Below are positions 10,951 to 51,717 of a DNA stretch of 64,000 bases, in pieces. Numbering within the stretch: the stretch's first letter is position 1; every line of letters starts with the position of its first letter. Under the pieces are notes generated by a model. The model had not been told where the DNA came from. It saw only the letters and a list, made by a program, of their open reading frames with translations, and did no database searches. The stretch is from Phoronis australis (lineage: Eukaryota > Phoronida > Phoronidae), in NCBI GenBank assembly GCA_002633005.1, contig NMRA01000040.1, positions 927,805 through 991,804 of the forward strand, written 5' to 3'. Made by a program: the position numbers and the translations under genes.

Positions 10951-13560
10951 TTCAGTTTAAAAAAACTTGCTGCTGATCGAGGTCACCATGTAGAATTAAG
11001 ATAAAAGGCATATTAATAAATATATTCCACTAATATTCAACTACAAACATAACATTCCAAATCAGAGAGCGTTCTGTTAGAACGCGTCATAATGAACGTG
11101 ATGTTAAATATCGGGTATGCGACACCCCCTGAGACACACCAGTGCAAGTTGCCAGTGCTACTTCAGCGCCCTCTCTTGAACGCTTTTATTAAGTTTGTTA
11201 TTATCCGTGCACAAGTTGGAGTTGGTAAGTGCTTCACCGGTTTTTGTCTAAATAAAAGCAATTTTGAATGAATCCGCCTCGTTTACGTCAGTACTTGGCG
11301 GTGTCGTTTTTAAGATACCAATGTATCTAGATCCATTTTCGCGTTGTGGCCCTGGCGTTTTTGGTTAGCGATTTACAGCTTGTTATTCAGTGATGTTGAC
11401 ACAGTTGCACAGTGACACGTCCTAACTTATCCAAGCCAAAGGCCAAGGGTACTTGGCAACACATACAGTTAATTTTGCTAAGTATCGCTCCTCCGAGCGC
11501 TTTTATTTGGAAGTCAACCAACACTTACCTTGTCCCTTATAGTCATTAAAATGAGAAATAAAGGTCATTTTGTTGCGTCATTCCCCAGGTTTTGTAATGA
11601 AAAAAACTGCCATGAAAACAGTACACTCATGATAGTGTGAGCAAACCAATATGGTGGAAATTCAGCAAGAGCGAAATTTTGCCATTTTTCATGATTTTCA
11701 CAGGGTCATATCTGTTAGGATACTAAATGACATGAAATAAAGTGTGCCAGCAAAATATTTGAACTTTACCCTTTCTACCGTCAGAGGTCCTAAAGTCGTG
11801 AGTGCCCTAAAGTCGTGAACGATCTTATTTCCTCTTCTGCGCGGTCCTGCGACATCTGGCGTTGAAGTTTCCAGCGTTCGTCTGCTTACGAACGTCAAAC
11901 GAATACACGGACGTGTTAGTATTCACAATATGATAACAAACAGTGAGTGAGTGGCTTCTTTTTTCAATTGTATCTTAAAAACAGCATATTTCACTAATTC
12001 ATTTTTTGTGAATTTTTGGGATATATTTTCAAAAATATTCATCGTTCAGATTTACTCATACACGCGCTCCAGGGGTAGCTTGAACAACGTATCAAAATGT
12101 CTCAGGGTCGATCAAGTTTTGTAATGCCAAAGCAATAAAATACAGAGAGATAATTGATGCTGGGTTCTTAGCGTTTTACGTGAATAACCTCATTGAAAAC
12201 ATCTGTGCACATCAAGGTTGAGTGCACCAGATATAACAATTTATTTCAATTGAAACTGAATTATAATAAACAAAGCAATGCATTTTTATGTCGTCTAGAG
12301 TAACTGTAAGCGCTCTACTTGACTTGAGTGGTCTTACTTCGTGCATTTCCGTCTAAACGAAACAGTCACGACTTTAGGGCCTCATTCAAAATGGCCGGCG
12401 ATATCAGCGACCTTTTCAAAACTCTTCTTACGGAGACAAACAAGGATTAAGATTGTCAAAACACGTGTATTTGTGAAGGCTGATATATGTCCGTTACATC
12501 ACATGCGCAGTTGCTAATGGACATTGGGTAGTATGACAATCAGCTGCTTATTATGATTATATTCATGACTTTAGGTCACCGGTGTGTATTAATATCGGGC
12601 GATGATGAATATTTTTAAAAACTAAAGTAATACGAGGCACTTTCCAAATTTTTCACTCACCGCTAAATTTTTGCGACTTTAAATGAGGGTCATACTTTTT
12701 GCTGCTGGATGGCGGTTTCTCAACCGATTGCCATGATTTTTGTTATCAAATGATTCGTGAGAAATTTTTGCATTCAACCCTGAATGTAGGCAATGACCAT
12801 TGCCTCTGCTGGCCCTGCCAGTTGAGGCGATGAAGCTCCCATAGGGGCTCCATCCCCGTAAGCTTTTTGGCGAATTATGCTGGGCACTGACTAAAGCATC
12901 AAAGTCACGTTGTTATAATTACCTTTTGCGCATAGAGGGACACCTTAGGAGGTTGTCGATGTGTTTAATTCCTTCCAACTCGAACAAATACTCCCGTTAT
13001 CAAATTTTTTCTTTGAGTAGTTCCTCGTTCAGTTCCCAAAATTGTGAACTCAACATTTTTACACTTTGCACGCTCCAATTTTTACCACACTCGCTTTGTG
13101 ATATGACTTCATGACCTCAATCTTTAATTAGGCCAAAGATGAGAAATTGCGGTCTTGTCAGTCAAATGTTTGTTTCCAAAATGCCACGGCAATGTCTTAG
13201 GGCGCCACTACTTGTCTTTAATTAATTGGCATTACTTGAAACTGTTTGATTTAATAAATTATTGTTTGTATTATTGTTTGTATTTGATAAAAATAAATGC
13301 TGTTGATATGACATTTAATAGTCTTTGTGCACATATTTGACATTTTAATGTTTAAAAGGTTTTTAAGTTAGGGTTTGGATGATTCGTTTTCCAAAATTCA
13401 TTTGCAACAGGTAACAGACCAGTTTCTAGTTTTATCACATGTATTATTACTAAACGTGTTCAGTGCCAGTTTCGCTCAAAACATGATCTATCTGCCAGTT
13501 GATAAATTTTAAGTATGATCTCGTACAAAATCAACTGAACCATTTCTTTGAGTGGTCTGT
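10951..13560. other. Non-coding stretch; possible small MITE
   Basis: No gene recognised. A 15-base inverted pair (GCCCTAAAGTCGTGA at 11804-11818 and its complement at 12366-12380) could mark a roughly 577-bp MITE, but no target duplication was found. Otherwise the sequence is AT-rich and unique within the window. Confidence 0.3.
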
Positions 13561-13639
13561 AATTACAAACCCGTCACGGTGCTTGCAGACCAATGGTGAC
13601 AGGGTGATACTGACTTACAAGTTAACAGTGTTTCCCCTG

Positions 13640-13830
13640 GGTTTTGCAAGGAGCGTGGAGGTGAATGGCCAAAACGGGGTGCAAAGCCCGTTGCCGCACG
13701 CGAATATGAGAAATGGGATCCTCCTATTAGCTGGATTTTGAAAGGAGCGTGGTGGTGAATGCTCGACGCCGATGCGGAACCCGGCACCACATGCGAGCAT
13801 GGGATGAAGTGAGATCCTCCCGGGGGGGAG
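13640..13830. repeat. Two diverged tandem units of about 95-105 bp
   Basis: Two GC-richer blocks share 'tttgnaaggagcgtgg(a/t)ggtgaatg', a central 'gc(c/a)c' run and an end 'gatcctcc'. They look like an old tandem duplication. Open frames here on both strands follow from the composition and are not taken as genes. Confidence 0.5.
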
Positions 13831-14829
13831 GTGGTTGGGAGAGGCCTTCCCTGCAGGCACAATTTGAAAATTAGATGTAATTGGGTGCAGTTTGCTCATA
13901 ATAGACAACATCTAGACAAGACAAGACCTTAATCCGAGCATCATGTAGTGGAGGTATCTGGGTAAAGAACACTTCGCAAGACATTTTGGCAATGAAGTGT
14001 CCGGCATAGGGTGATTTCTGTCGCACTTGAGTACAAAAACTGTGTTAAAATTCAGTTATCCACGAAGTGACAAACAGAACAAAAAATATTTGAACTTTGT
14101 AGACGTTGATACCGTCTTGCTAAACATAAATCAGTGATAGTGGATTGGCATTGGCCGGCGTAGCAGATGATGTGATAATCCAGTCCATGCAGACGAATCT
14201 GAGACTGGTTAACATTCAATGTTGTCATTTTGGTGCGGGGCTATGGTTGATTAAACAGTTGGATGTCATGCCCTGCAGTATAATTCACAATGTCTTTTGT
14301 AAACTCGGACACGATAAAAAAGAATGAAGCAGAAATCTTACTGTTTCTTACTTCATTAGCGAGTCCAGGCGCTTTCCCATTTTAGAAAATTTGTATCGAA
14401 GTTGTTGCTTGGTCCCCGGCTGTATTAAGTATGTATGCATTGTCGGATAACCAGGCAGAAATGAGGTACGAAAGGAGATTGGGGATTGAATGACTGTGTT
14501 TAACGGGGACACAATTCAAGATCCCATTGTAAAATTATTATTTTTCCCTTTCGATCCACAAACAGCAAAAGGTGCCGTGTACTTATACTAATTCATAATT
14601 ACTAGCGATCATTAGTATGTTGCTCTGCCATCAAGTTCGTTTTTTTGTTCGCACTCTACAGGTTGCAATTTTCATCCTATCTGCACGAAATTTGCACACG
14701 ACATGTAGATAAGAAAGTTCTGGAAGCCTATTGTTTTTGGTCATGATCGGATTCAAAATGGCGGACGTGACGGCCATTTTGTTTCCGGTTTCAGATTCAA
14801 ATGCTCATAGAGGTCACAATTTTTGACAA

Positions 14830-16105
14830 TAAGGCTGAAACTTGGTACGATTATTATAGAACACATATAGTACAACTGTGCTGAAAAATGTTGACTTCCG
14901 GTCAAAGATGGCGGAAATATTGACAATGGCGCATGCGCACCTCGATATCTGGCCAAAAACGTTTTCTCCTGTAGAGGGCGCATTGGCGAACCAATCACTT
15001 TCAAACTGTTTACGTGTTTGTTGCTAGTGATCAGCTTTTATAAAATTTTGTTTAACCGGAAGTCACTTTCAAGATAGCGGCTCTGGCGCATTTTCACCAT
15101 TTTCAATCGTTCTGCTGTCGCATTTTTAATGTGAAGAGCAAATGACGTGAATTTTTGCGTGTGGATTCCTTGAAGTATGATCTTTCAAAAGTTCTGGGTA
15201 ACGGTTTTCTCACAACTACCGTTTTCGAGTTATTTGACTTTGAATTTCAAAAAACGCAAAATTTCAATTTTTCGAAAAATTTATGGAATGTTGCGGAACT
15301 ATCAACCTAGATAGAGTTTTTTTGACGCGCTTCCACAAGATGTTTTCCATTTTTTGCTACGACGTCTACTTTTTGAATTATTCGAGATTTTGTGAAAGCG
15401 CTGTTCCTTTGTTGACAGCTCTTGCTGCACTGATGTTGGTTTAGCTTCTGTGGAACAAGACCATGAAGACATTGCTCGTAGAGGCCGCATGTTTCGACGT
15501 GCAGGGCTGAAAGTTGGTACGATTTTTATAGCACACAAGCACTACAACGGCTCCGTTAATCTTTAACTTCCGGTCAAAGATGGCGGAAATATTGGCAATG
15601 ACGCATGCGCACCTCGATAACTGGCCGAAAACGTTTTCTCCTGTAGAGGGCGCATTGGCGAACTAATCATTTTCAAAATGGTCACGTGTTTGTTGCTTTT
15701 GATCAGTTTTTATAAAATTTTTTTAAACTGGAAGTCACTTTCAAGATGGTGGCCTGGCGCATTTTCACCCATTTTCAATCGTTCTGCAGTCGCATTTTGA
15801 ACGGGAAGGGCAAATGACGTGAATTTTTGCATGTGGATTCCTGGAAGTATGCTCTTTCAATAGTTCTGCGATAACATTTTTCTTAGACTTACCCTTTTCG
15901 AGTAATTTGTTTTTAAATTTCAAAAAAAGCAAAATTTCAAATTTTCCCAAAAATTTTTGGAATGTTGCAAAACTGCCAAGTTACATAGAGTTTTGAACGA
16001 ACTTTCAAAAGAGATTTTCAATTTGTCGCTAGGACGTCTACTTTTTGAATTATTTGAGTTTCTGAAAACGCTGTTCCTTTGTTGACCGATTTTGCTGTTC
16101 GCCAA
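14830..16105. repeat. Tandem pair of about 670-bp units
   Basis: A unit starting near 14832 ('ggctgaaacttggtacgat') recurs at about 15506. Both copies then have 'cttccggtcaaagatggcgg', a 'gcatgcgcacctcgata' block, 'cgttttctcctgtagagg', 'ggaagtcactttcaagat' and a 'gacgtctactttttgaatta' block near the end. The copies differ at many positions, so this is an old duplication rather than an assembly error. No coding content is recognised. Confidence 0.75.
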
Positions 16106-16119
16106 GTGTCGCTCAAGAC

Positions 16120-16640
16120 TGTAGCCTATTTACTGATTTCTCACATCCTCTCTAGTCACATGAGTGTTATAGTGTTGCTCATAATCGCCACCTTTATCAT
16201 CACAATCATCGTCGTTCATTTCGCCTATTGTTGCTCAAGATTGTAGGTAGCACTGAACAGTCACGACACGGCCACGGGGCATTTTCTAGTGACAGTCAGG
16301 CAGCGGCCACGGGGCATTTTCTAGAGCCTGAAATTTATATACAGGGCGTATGTCAGGTTTGGCTCGTTGTTCGAGGAATCTGTTGTAAACAGATGCCAGG
16401 AAACTGATTTATTTGTGTTTTTGAATGAGAAAAGCCAAGTTTTTACCTAGTTTTGATGAAAACCGGTGGCTGGCATTTGCTATCAACCTCTATCGTCTGC
16501 CGTCCGCGAAACCGGGTGCGTGAACAAGACTGCAGGCTATTTCTTACGGATTTGTTCGCTAGTCACATGAATGTTATCGTGTTGTTCATAATCTCCGCCT
16601 TCATCGTCATGATTGTCGTCGTCCTCCTCCCCATTGTCCT
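16120..16640. repeat. Short diverged direct repeat, about 410 bp apart
   Basis: A block around 16127-16215 ('tagtcacatgagtgttatagt') recurs around 16536-16625 with the same continuation of 'ctcataatc-ccacctt/ttcataatctccgcctt'. Also, 'cggccacggggcattttctag' occurs twice at about 16270-16335. Confidence 0.5.
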
Positions 16641-16956
16641 GTTTTTGCGTAATTTCGCCAAGTGTCGCTCCACTGAGCGCTCTCGTTTTTACTTGCGATC
16701 ATTTTTACTGGCGATTTTTGTGCGGCGAAGTTTCCCCGTCACAGTAAGGTACGTGGTGGCCAAATTGAGTATGATTTATGAGTGGCGGGGCCAAAACGGA
16801 GCGTGGTGGGCCGCCCAGAAGTTTACACGCAGGGGAAACCCTGAATTAAGATATGTATACATGTTGCAGTTCAGTATTAACATGGACCGTGAGAGACATT
16901 GCATGAATTGCAACGAACCTTTTAAAAAGCCAGAAGGCGTCCTTGAAGGACATTGA
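16453..16956 (+). CDS. Hypothetical ORF with one hydrophobic segment
   Basis: An open frame of 167 codons, unrecognised. Residues about 37-66 are strongly hydrophobic (around VIVLFIISAFIVMIVVVLLP) and could form a membrane helix. They are followed by arginine-rich sequence, and the tail has a CMNCNEPF motif with two cysteines. Part of the frame is the second copy of a short direct repeat, and no splice or promoter evidence supports expression. It may be a chance frame inside repeat-derived DNA. Confidence 0.15.
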   Translation: MMKTGGWHLLSTSIVCRPRNRVREQDCRLFLTDLFASHMNVIVLFIISAFIVMIVVVLLPIVLFLRNFAKCRSTERSRFYLRSFLLAIFVRRSFPVTVRYVVAKLSMIYEWRGQNGAWWAAQKFTRRGNPELRYVYMLQFSINMDRERHCMNCNEPFKKPEGVLEGH

Positions 16957-17990
16957 AATACGGAGGCGAAACCGTAGAGACGGCGATGCGTAAAACTTAC
17001 GTATATTTGCTTCCCTCGCTAAAGACAAAAAGTCCGTTTGTGAGAAAGTGCTGTGTTTTACTTGTTTTTATTGTCTTTGGGGAATTGTTAAAGCTCAAAT
17101 AAAGCTTAAAGCGTAGAAAGAGATTTTCACATCCAAATGTCGGAACGAAACGTATCTCTTTGAAAAGGCAGAGGACGATAGAAAGGAAAAAAGAATAAGA
17201 AAACCATCGGGCGATGATCTACCGGCTAGAAAAAAACAAAGGTACTTATATGCAAAGTTGTTACTTTCTGTAAGCTTCATTTCAAGTTTCGTGTTCAAGT
17301 TACAGGCCACTGCATGAGTTCCTGTGGTGGTATTTGGCCTGCCTCAAATGAGAATGAGACCGTGTGTAGGTGAATAAACGCAATGCGCTATATTTTATTG
17401 AAATGGGCCCCAGATGCCTGTGAATGGCAAAGTGACAACTAAGCTGTTTCGCTATTTGTGATTGACGTTCGCGACAGAAATATATAAGGTAAACATCATG
17501 CACGCACCCACGGGGGCTCGAAGGAGACCCCCCATTTGGCGAAGTGAGCTAATAGGTCCGCCTCAGAGAAACAAGAAGTCCGTGAAAAACGTGACAAAAG
17601 TCCGCTAAATAGGTGCAAACACACATTTCAGAGCTCTGAACGTGATGCCCCATTTATTTAGTCCTCCCGCTTTTTGTTAGTATGAGGTCCACATCGTCAA
17701 AAAGCTAAGCCCCCCATTTTAAAAGCTTGGTGCGCGCATTAACATTGAGCTCAAAATTCAACTGTCCTGTCCAAATTCTTAACTTATCTTTCAATGTCCT
17801 GTTCGCAGTGCCACTGGAATATTCTCAATGCCTTCTTGTAATTTCAAATACCAAGTCAACACCCATGGAAATAAAACGAGGGCATGCGAAAGTTGCATGG
17901 AGAAATTTAGAAAATTGCAGTGTACCAGTTGCCGTAAGGGCGCTTTCTCGAATAAAGAGGGGCAAGGATACAATGCTCCAAATCATAATG
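16957..17990. other. No gene recognised
   Basis: Non-coding. The open frame running from 17727 across the palindrome has no recognisable protein before about 17998. Confidence 0.4.
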
Positions 17991-17997
17991 CTTGATT

Positions 17998-18394
17998 CTC
18001 TTCAGCGCCCTATCCCATGTCCGAAGGTAAGTGAAACTGCAGCCCCCCTGTTTATTCAGGCTAGGATTCTCAATTCTCTCGTGGATAGCTTCTTTGACCC
18101 CTCTCCGAAACCAATTTTCTCTATTCAGGATCTTCACATCTTCCATGGCGAAAGAGTGGTCTGTGGAAGCCATGTGACTAAAAACTGCAGAATCATAGCA
18201 GCAGTTTTTAGTCACATGGCTTCCACAGACCACTCTTTTGCCATGGAAGATGTGAAGATCCTGGATAGAGAAAGTTGGTTTCGGACTGGGGTCAAAGAAG
18301 CTATCCACGAGAGAATTGAGAACCCTAGCCTCAATAGACAGGGGGGCTGCGGTTTCACTTACCTAAGACATGGGATAGGGCGCTGAAGAGAATC
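17998..18394. repeat. Near-perfect palindrome with about 190-bp arms
   Basis: Bases 17998-18188 and 18201-18394 are reverse complements with only scattered mismatches, separated by 12 bases (18189-18200). Such a structure could extrude a long cruciform or hairpin. Both arms carry the same protein-coding fragment in opposite orientation, a Penelope-type C-terminal segment listed separately. Each arm is therefore a copy of one retroelement end, joined head to head. Confidence 0.9.
18205..18386 (+). pseudogene. Penelope-like element, C-terminal (GIY-YIG side) fragment
   Basis: The + strand reads SHMASTDHSFAMEDVKILD, then RESWFRTGVKEAIHERI, then ENPSLNRQGG and a stop at 18384-18386. The pattern of spaced histidine, VLDRE-W-R-VKEAI and PSLNR-GG is the characteristic end of the endonuclease-side C-terminus of Penelope-like retroelements. 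The mirror copy is read on the minus strand from about 18180 down to 18000. Only this end is present; no reverse transcriptase is seen nearby. Confidence 0.65.
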
Positions 18395-18440
18395 CCGCGG
18401 AAACTGTACGACAAATCACATGACAAGTCACGTGACAATT

Positions 18441-18480
18441 CAGTGGCCTGATGAAGTCCTCGAGAGGAGGACGCAACGTA
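18441..18480 (+). ncRNA. Hammerhead-ribozyme-like motif
   Basis: CTGATGA at 18448-18454 is followed by a perfect 6-bp stem (GTCCTC 18456-18461 with GAGGAC 18467-18472) and then GCAAC. This is the order of a hammerhead core (CUGAUGA, stem II, GAAA) with one substitution, GAAA to GCAA. Penelope-like elements are known to carry hammerhead motifs in their terminal repeats, and this one lies about 60 bases after the Penelope stop codon. Stems I and III cannot be assigned with confidence, so it may be inactive. Confidence 0.4.
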
Positions 18481-18599
18481 GCCATCTCCACGTACCGTAA
18501 GTCCAGTAATAGATTTATTGATTCTTATACTATGACCCAACTGGATGACTGAAAACAGTCGTCGTGTTTACTACTTTGGTTCTGCGGTCAATGCTCTCT

Positions 18600-19365
18600 A
18601 AAGATTCTTAGAAATTTCTGAGAGCAAATCGTAACAGCCAATGATATGATTGGATAAGATTATGTGATTTTTATAAGTCAATCATTAAGTAAGTACATTA
18701 TTATAATTTGGGCATAAGTTTGCAAAATACTTTCTAGATGAGATTAAGTAGTTGAATCTATAAGACTTGCTACAGTATACAGAAAAAAGTGTATAACAGA
18801 GCCATTTCATGGAAGATTCTAAAAAAATCTTGGCAAGGACAAGGGTTAATGAACAGGAAGTTAACTAAGAGCTTGTCACTTGCATCGTGGGTAGAAAGAT
18901 ACAGCCTAGAGACTGTGACCACTAAGAGGAATCATGGGTAGAATATACTGCTTGCAAGCATTGTGTCACGAGAGACTGTGACCAGCAAGAGGGATCATGG
19001 GTAGGTTAGATACTGATCATTAAGTACACTGTTGTAGTACAGTGTGTGTTAGTTCACCAACATGACTGTCATCTAACAATTAAGTGTCGAGTCCTACAGC
19101 TTGGTAGCAGAAAAGATGTTTGATTATTGATAGTTAATGGATTGAAGTAATCCTTACAGAAGGTGCTAGCATTGTTACTCTTCTTCATTATTAGATTATT
19201 TAATTAACAACAGGTTTCACTTGTTTTGATTAGTGGTTCTCATATAATAATTGCTGGATTTGATCATTCTGTCTCCATCTACACACAATCTCAAAGCACA
19301 GCTACCTATTAAGCAGTCAACTTCTGACAAGGTTCTGTTAAGTCAATATTCCACTACTGGATGGC
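18600..19365. other. Non-coding with a short tandem motif
   Basis: The motif 'gagactgtgacca(c/g)' followed by 'aagag(g/-)gaatcatgggtag' occurs at about 18908 and 18971. No gene recognised. Confidence 0.4.
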
Positions 19366-19369
19366 GTCA

Positions 19370-21500
19370 TCATGCATACATAACACCGATGACAATGATT
19401 TTCAGACCGATATGGGGCAATTTTATGTTTTTTACGTTTACCTCTTTAGCTTTAGAGTTCCTTGATGGATTTTGATGAAATTTAAGAATAGCTTTCTATG
19501 AAAGAGATGATGATGCTTTCCCATTTTCAGGCAGATTTGACATATTCTGCGCCACCTGGTGGCCATTGAAAAAAGTTTTTAATATGTTTTTGACGTCTGC
19601 CTCAAAGTCTGACAAACCACTCGAAGGAGCATTATGAAACTTGGCAGATGTATTCCTGACTGCAAGATCACAGCTGATGTTGATTTTTGGACGGGTTTCG
19701 AATCCATTTTTGGTGTCTGCCTCTGCCAGTGTATCCCTCAAACTGATGACAGGATTGTTGTAAAACTTGTTCTTGATGAGGGGATCATGGCTGGCGTTGA
19801 TTTTCCGACAAGGCTGAAGATTGTGGCCTCCCCTAATGTTGGTTTTGTTGTTTTTATGTCCATGACTTTAACTCCTGATTCCTTTGCAGGATCTTTGTAA
19901 ACTTTTGCGGGTGTTTTCTTATTAATGTGGCAACAGCTGCCTACAACTTTTTGGATACCTGTGTTTCGTACTGACAGTTTTAGTTTTTATGCGCCCACAT
20001 ATTTATATGTGGTCACATATTGCCGTCATCTCTGTCTGGGTGTCCGGCGTCGGCAGCTGTATAGATCTCCTAAACCCCTCACAGGATCTTGACGAGATTT
20101 GGCAGATATGTTCCTATGAAGCTGACGATGGACGACAACGAAGAATTTCAGACATCTCCGACTACCGGTGTGCCTTCTAGTGGCAATTATAGTTTTGTAC
20201 ACTTACCTCTATCTTTGGAGGTCCTCAATGGATTTCATAAACTTTGGCAGTTAGACATATATTAGTGAGGTGATGCCATCCTCCTGTTTTCGGACGGATT
20301 CAAGGTACTTTGCACCACCTAGTGGCTATTTTTACTGTTTTGAGTCTGTTTTTTGGCGTCAACCAAACTGCTCTAGGGATGATTTTGAGAATTGGCATAC
20401 TCATAATTATGTTCTTACTGCGAAGAGAGCGACTGACGATGATTTTCCGACGACTTTGACTACTGTGGCACCTTCTAGTGGCAGTTTTGTTTGTTTTTGC
20501 GCTCCTAACTATATCTCCTAAACCCTCACAGGATCTTGATGAAATTTGGCAGATGTGTTCCCATGAAGCTGACGACAAATGACAAGGAATTTTGGACCTC
20601 TCCGACTACTGGTGTGCCCCATAGTGGCAATTTTAATTTTTTATGCTTACCTCTGTAGAGTTGGAGGGCCTCAACGGATTTTCATAAAATTTTGTAGTTA
20701 GGCATCTATTAGTGAAATGATGTCATCCTCCCCTTTTCGGACGGATTCGGGATAATATTGTGCCACCTAGTGGCCATTTTTACTGTTTTCGAGTCTTGTT
20801 TTTGTCGTCTGCCGTTCTATCAACCAAACTGCTCTAGGGTTGATTTTGAAAATTTCTATATGTTCTTGTGGTGTATGTGGTAATACCAGCTACCGTAACA
20901 ATTACACAAAACTCTGATCTGAAAATATCGAGTCCGACTCTTAAGGAGTTATTGATCGAGTTGTACTTAAAGAGTCCAAATGTCTCAGTTCTTACTGTGA
21001 AAAGGGCGGTTGAATATTTTCCGATGACTTGGACTATTGTGGCGCCTCCTAGTGGCAGTTGTTTGTTTTTGCGCCCGTGGGTGTATCTCCTAATAGCCTT
21101 ACAGGATCTTTATTGAATTTTGACGGTGTATTTATATGAAATTGACAACAGAGGATGACGACTTGCGGACAGATCGGGCTACCGTTGTGTCCCCGGTTGT
21201 CAATTTTAGTATTTACGTTTACCAAGTCTGTATCTTAAAAGGTCGTCAATGGATTTTTATAAAATGTGGCAGTTAGGCATCTATTAATGAGGTGACTCTA
21301 TCATCCGGTTTTCGGTAAAATTTGAGGCATTTTGTGCCTCCTTGTGGCCTTTTTTACTGTTTTCGAGTCTAATGTTATTTGGCATCAGCCTTTCTGGCAA
21401 TAAAATCACTCTAAGGATGATTGTGGAAATTAGCATGTATGTTCCTAATGTGAAGAGGAAGCCTGACGATGATTTTCCAATGACTTTATTTACTTTGGCG
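19370..21500 (+). repeat. 145-bp-period repeat family, copies A1a/A1b
   Basis: This is the largest block of a family built from diverged units of about 145 bp. Each unit carries a 'ctagtggca(a/c/g)tttt' core and, between cores, phrases such as 'ggatcttgatgaaatttggcag' and 'aaccaaactgctcta'. Cores lie near 20176, 20322, 20474, 20620, 20770, 21047 and 21200. A left terminus with a 'tttttatgcgcccacatatt' motif starts at about 19987, and the part before it is a more diverged copy. No protein is encoded. A SINE-like insertion interrupts it at about 21505-21743. Confidence 0.85.
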
Positions 21501-21504
21501 CCTC

Positions 21505-21743
21505 TTATATAAAAATAATTACAGGCGGTCTGGTACTCGTTGTACCAGACGTGCGCAGGCTGCACATGTGGGCCCATTCAGCACTGATCACCGGGAAATA
21601 TTTTTGTGGTTTATTAATATATAGTTGAAACTGAGCTGAAGAGCTAGTAACCTGACTCAAGGGTCTAGCAGTGTGGCCCAGTGGGACTCGAACCCACGAA
21701 CTCGAGTACTGAAGGCAGGCATCATCACACTAGGCCACACTGC
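21505..21743 (-). mobile_element. SINE-like insertion with tRNA-like head
   Basis: It interrupts the 145-bp repeat between 'gcgcctctta' and 'ttcctagtggcag'. On the minus strand it starts with a tRNA-like region and ends near a 9-bp perfect hairpin (GTCTGGTAC 21528-21536, GTACCAGAC 21542-21550). A target duplication is not clear. Confidence 0.55.
21673..21738 (-). other. tRNA-like sequence (probable SINE promoter)
   Basis: On the minus strand TGGCCTA pairs with TGGGCCA as an acceptor-like stem, and a T arm GTGGG-TTCGAGT-CCCAC is intact. A- and B-box-like promoter matches (TGGCCTAGTGTG; GGTTCGAGTCC) are present. A proper D arm and anticodon arm are missing. The whole is enclosed by a further inverted pair, GCAGTG/CACTGC. 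It is therefore called tRNA-derived rather than a tRNA gene. Confidence 0.5.
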
Positions 21744-22215
21744 TTCCTAGTGGCAGTTATGTTTTGTTTTGCGCTTATAGCCTCTTAGTGGCAATTTCAT
21801 TTTTTTGTTTTCCTCTGTTTAATCAGAAGTTCCTTGACGAATTTTTATGAAATTTGGTAAATAGGTTTGATAGCACACACAAGGTTTCAGATTGATTCGA
21901 CATATTTTGTGCCATCTAGGAGCCATTCATTGTGTTTCAATTAAACACGCCTAGAAGCACATCGTTAGCATTGCATTCGTGGGTGCATTTCAAGGCTCTG
22001 CATTGCTCTTCTTATGTTTGTCTCTGAATCGTTGGGGTTACTAGGTGGATTTTCATGAAATTTGGCAAATATTTTTGCATTAGAAAAATGTTGACTTTCC
22101 AGTTTCAGATATGTTAGGTGTATATCGCATGGCCCTTTAATGATATAAAAACACCCCTAGAAGCACACTATTTGCAGTACTGTCATTCGCAGTTCACACA
22201 TTTCATCGCTCGCAG
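21744..22215 (+). repeat. 145-bp-period repeat, right part of A1
   Basis: The repeat resumes after the SINE with 'ttcctagtggcagttatg', then a 'ccatctaggagccatt' core. It reaches the family's right end, 'gcattcgtgggtgcatttcaaggctctgc', at about 21975. A second, weaker end-like segment follows to about 22215. Confidence 0.7.

Positions 22216-51717
<29,502 letters not shown>

Noticed and set aside
5960-11500. LTR pair for the gypsy element
   Set aside because: No matching sequences were found by eye on the two flanks.
11804-12380. MITE defined by a 15-base inverted pair
   Set aside because: Only the 15 bases match; no target duplication and no second copy in the window, so it is mentioned only as a possibility.
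13563-13911. Two overlapping minus-strand frames of about 99 codons
   Set aside because: They cover a degenerate GC-richer tandem duplication, without domains or splice support.
17727-18386. 219-codon frame as a single gene
   Set aside because: It runs through a palindrome, so its two halves are antisense copies of one Penelope segment. Only the right half is meaningful in this direction.
21673-21738. A functional tRNA gene on the minus strand
   Set aside because: T arm and acceptor-like pairing are present, but a normal D arm and anticodon arm are missing; it sits in a repeat insertion.
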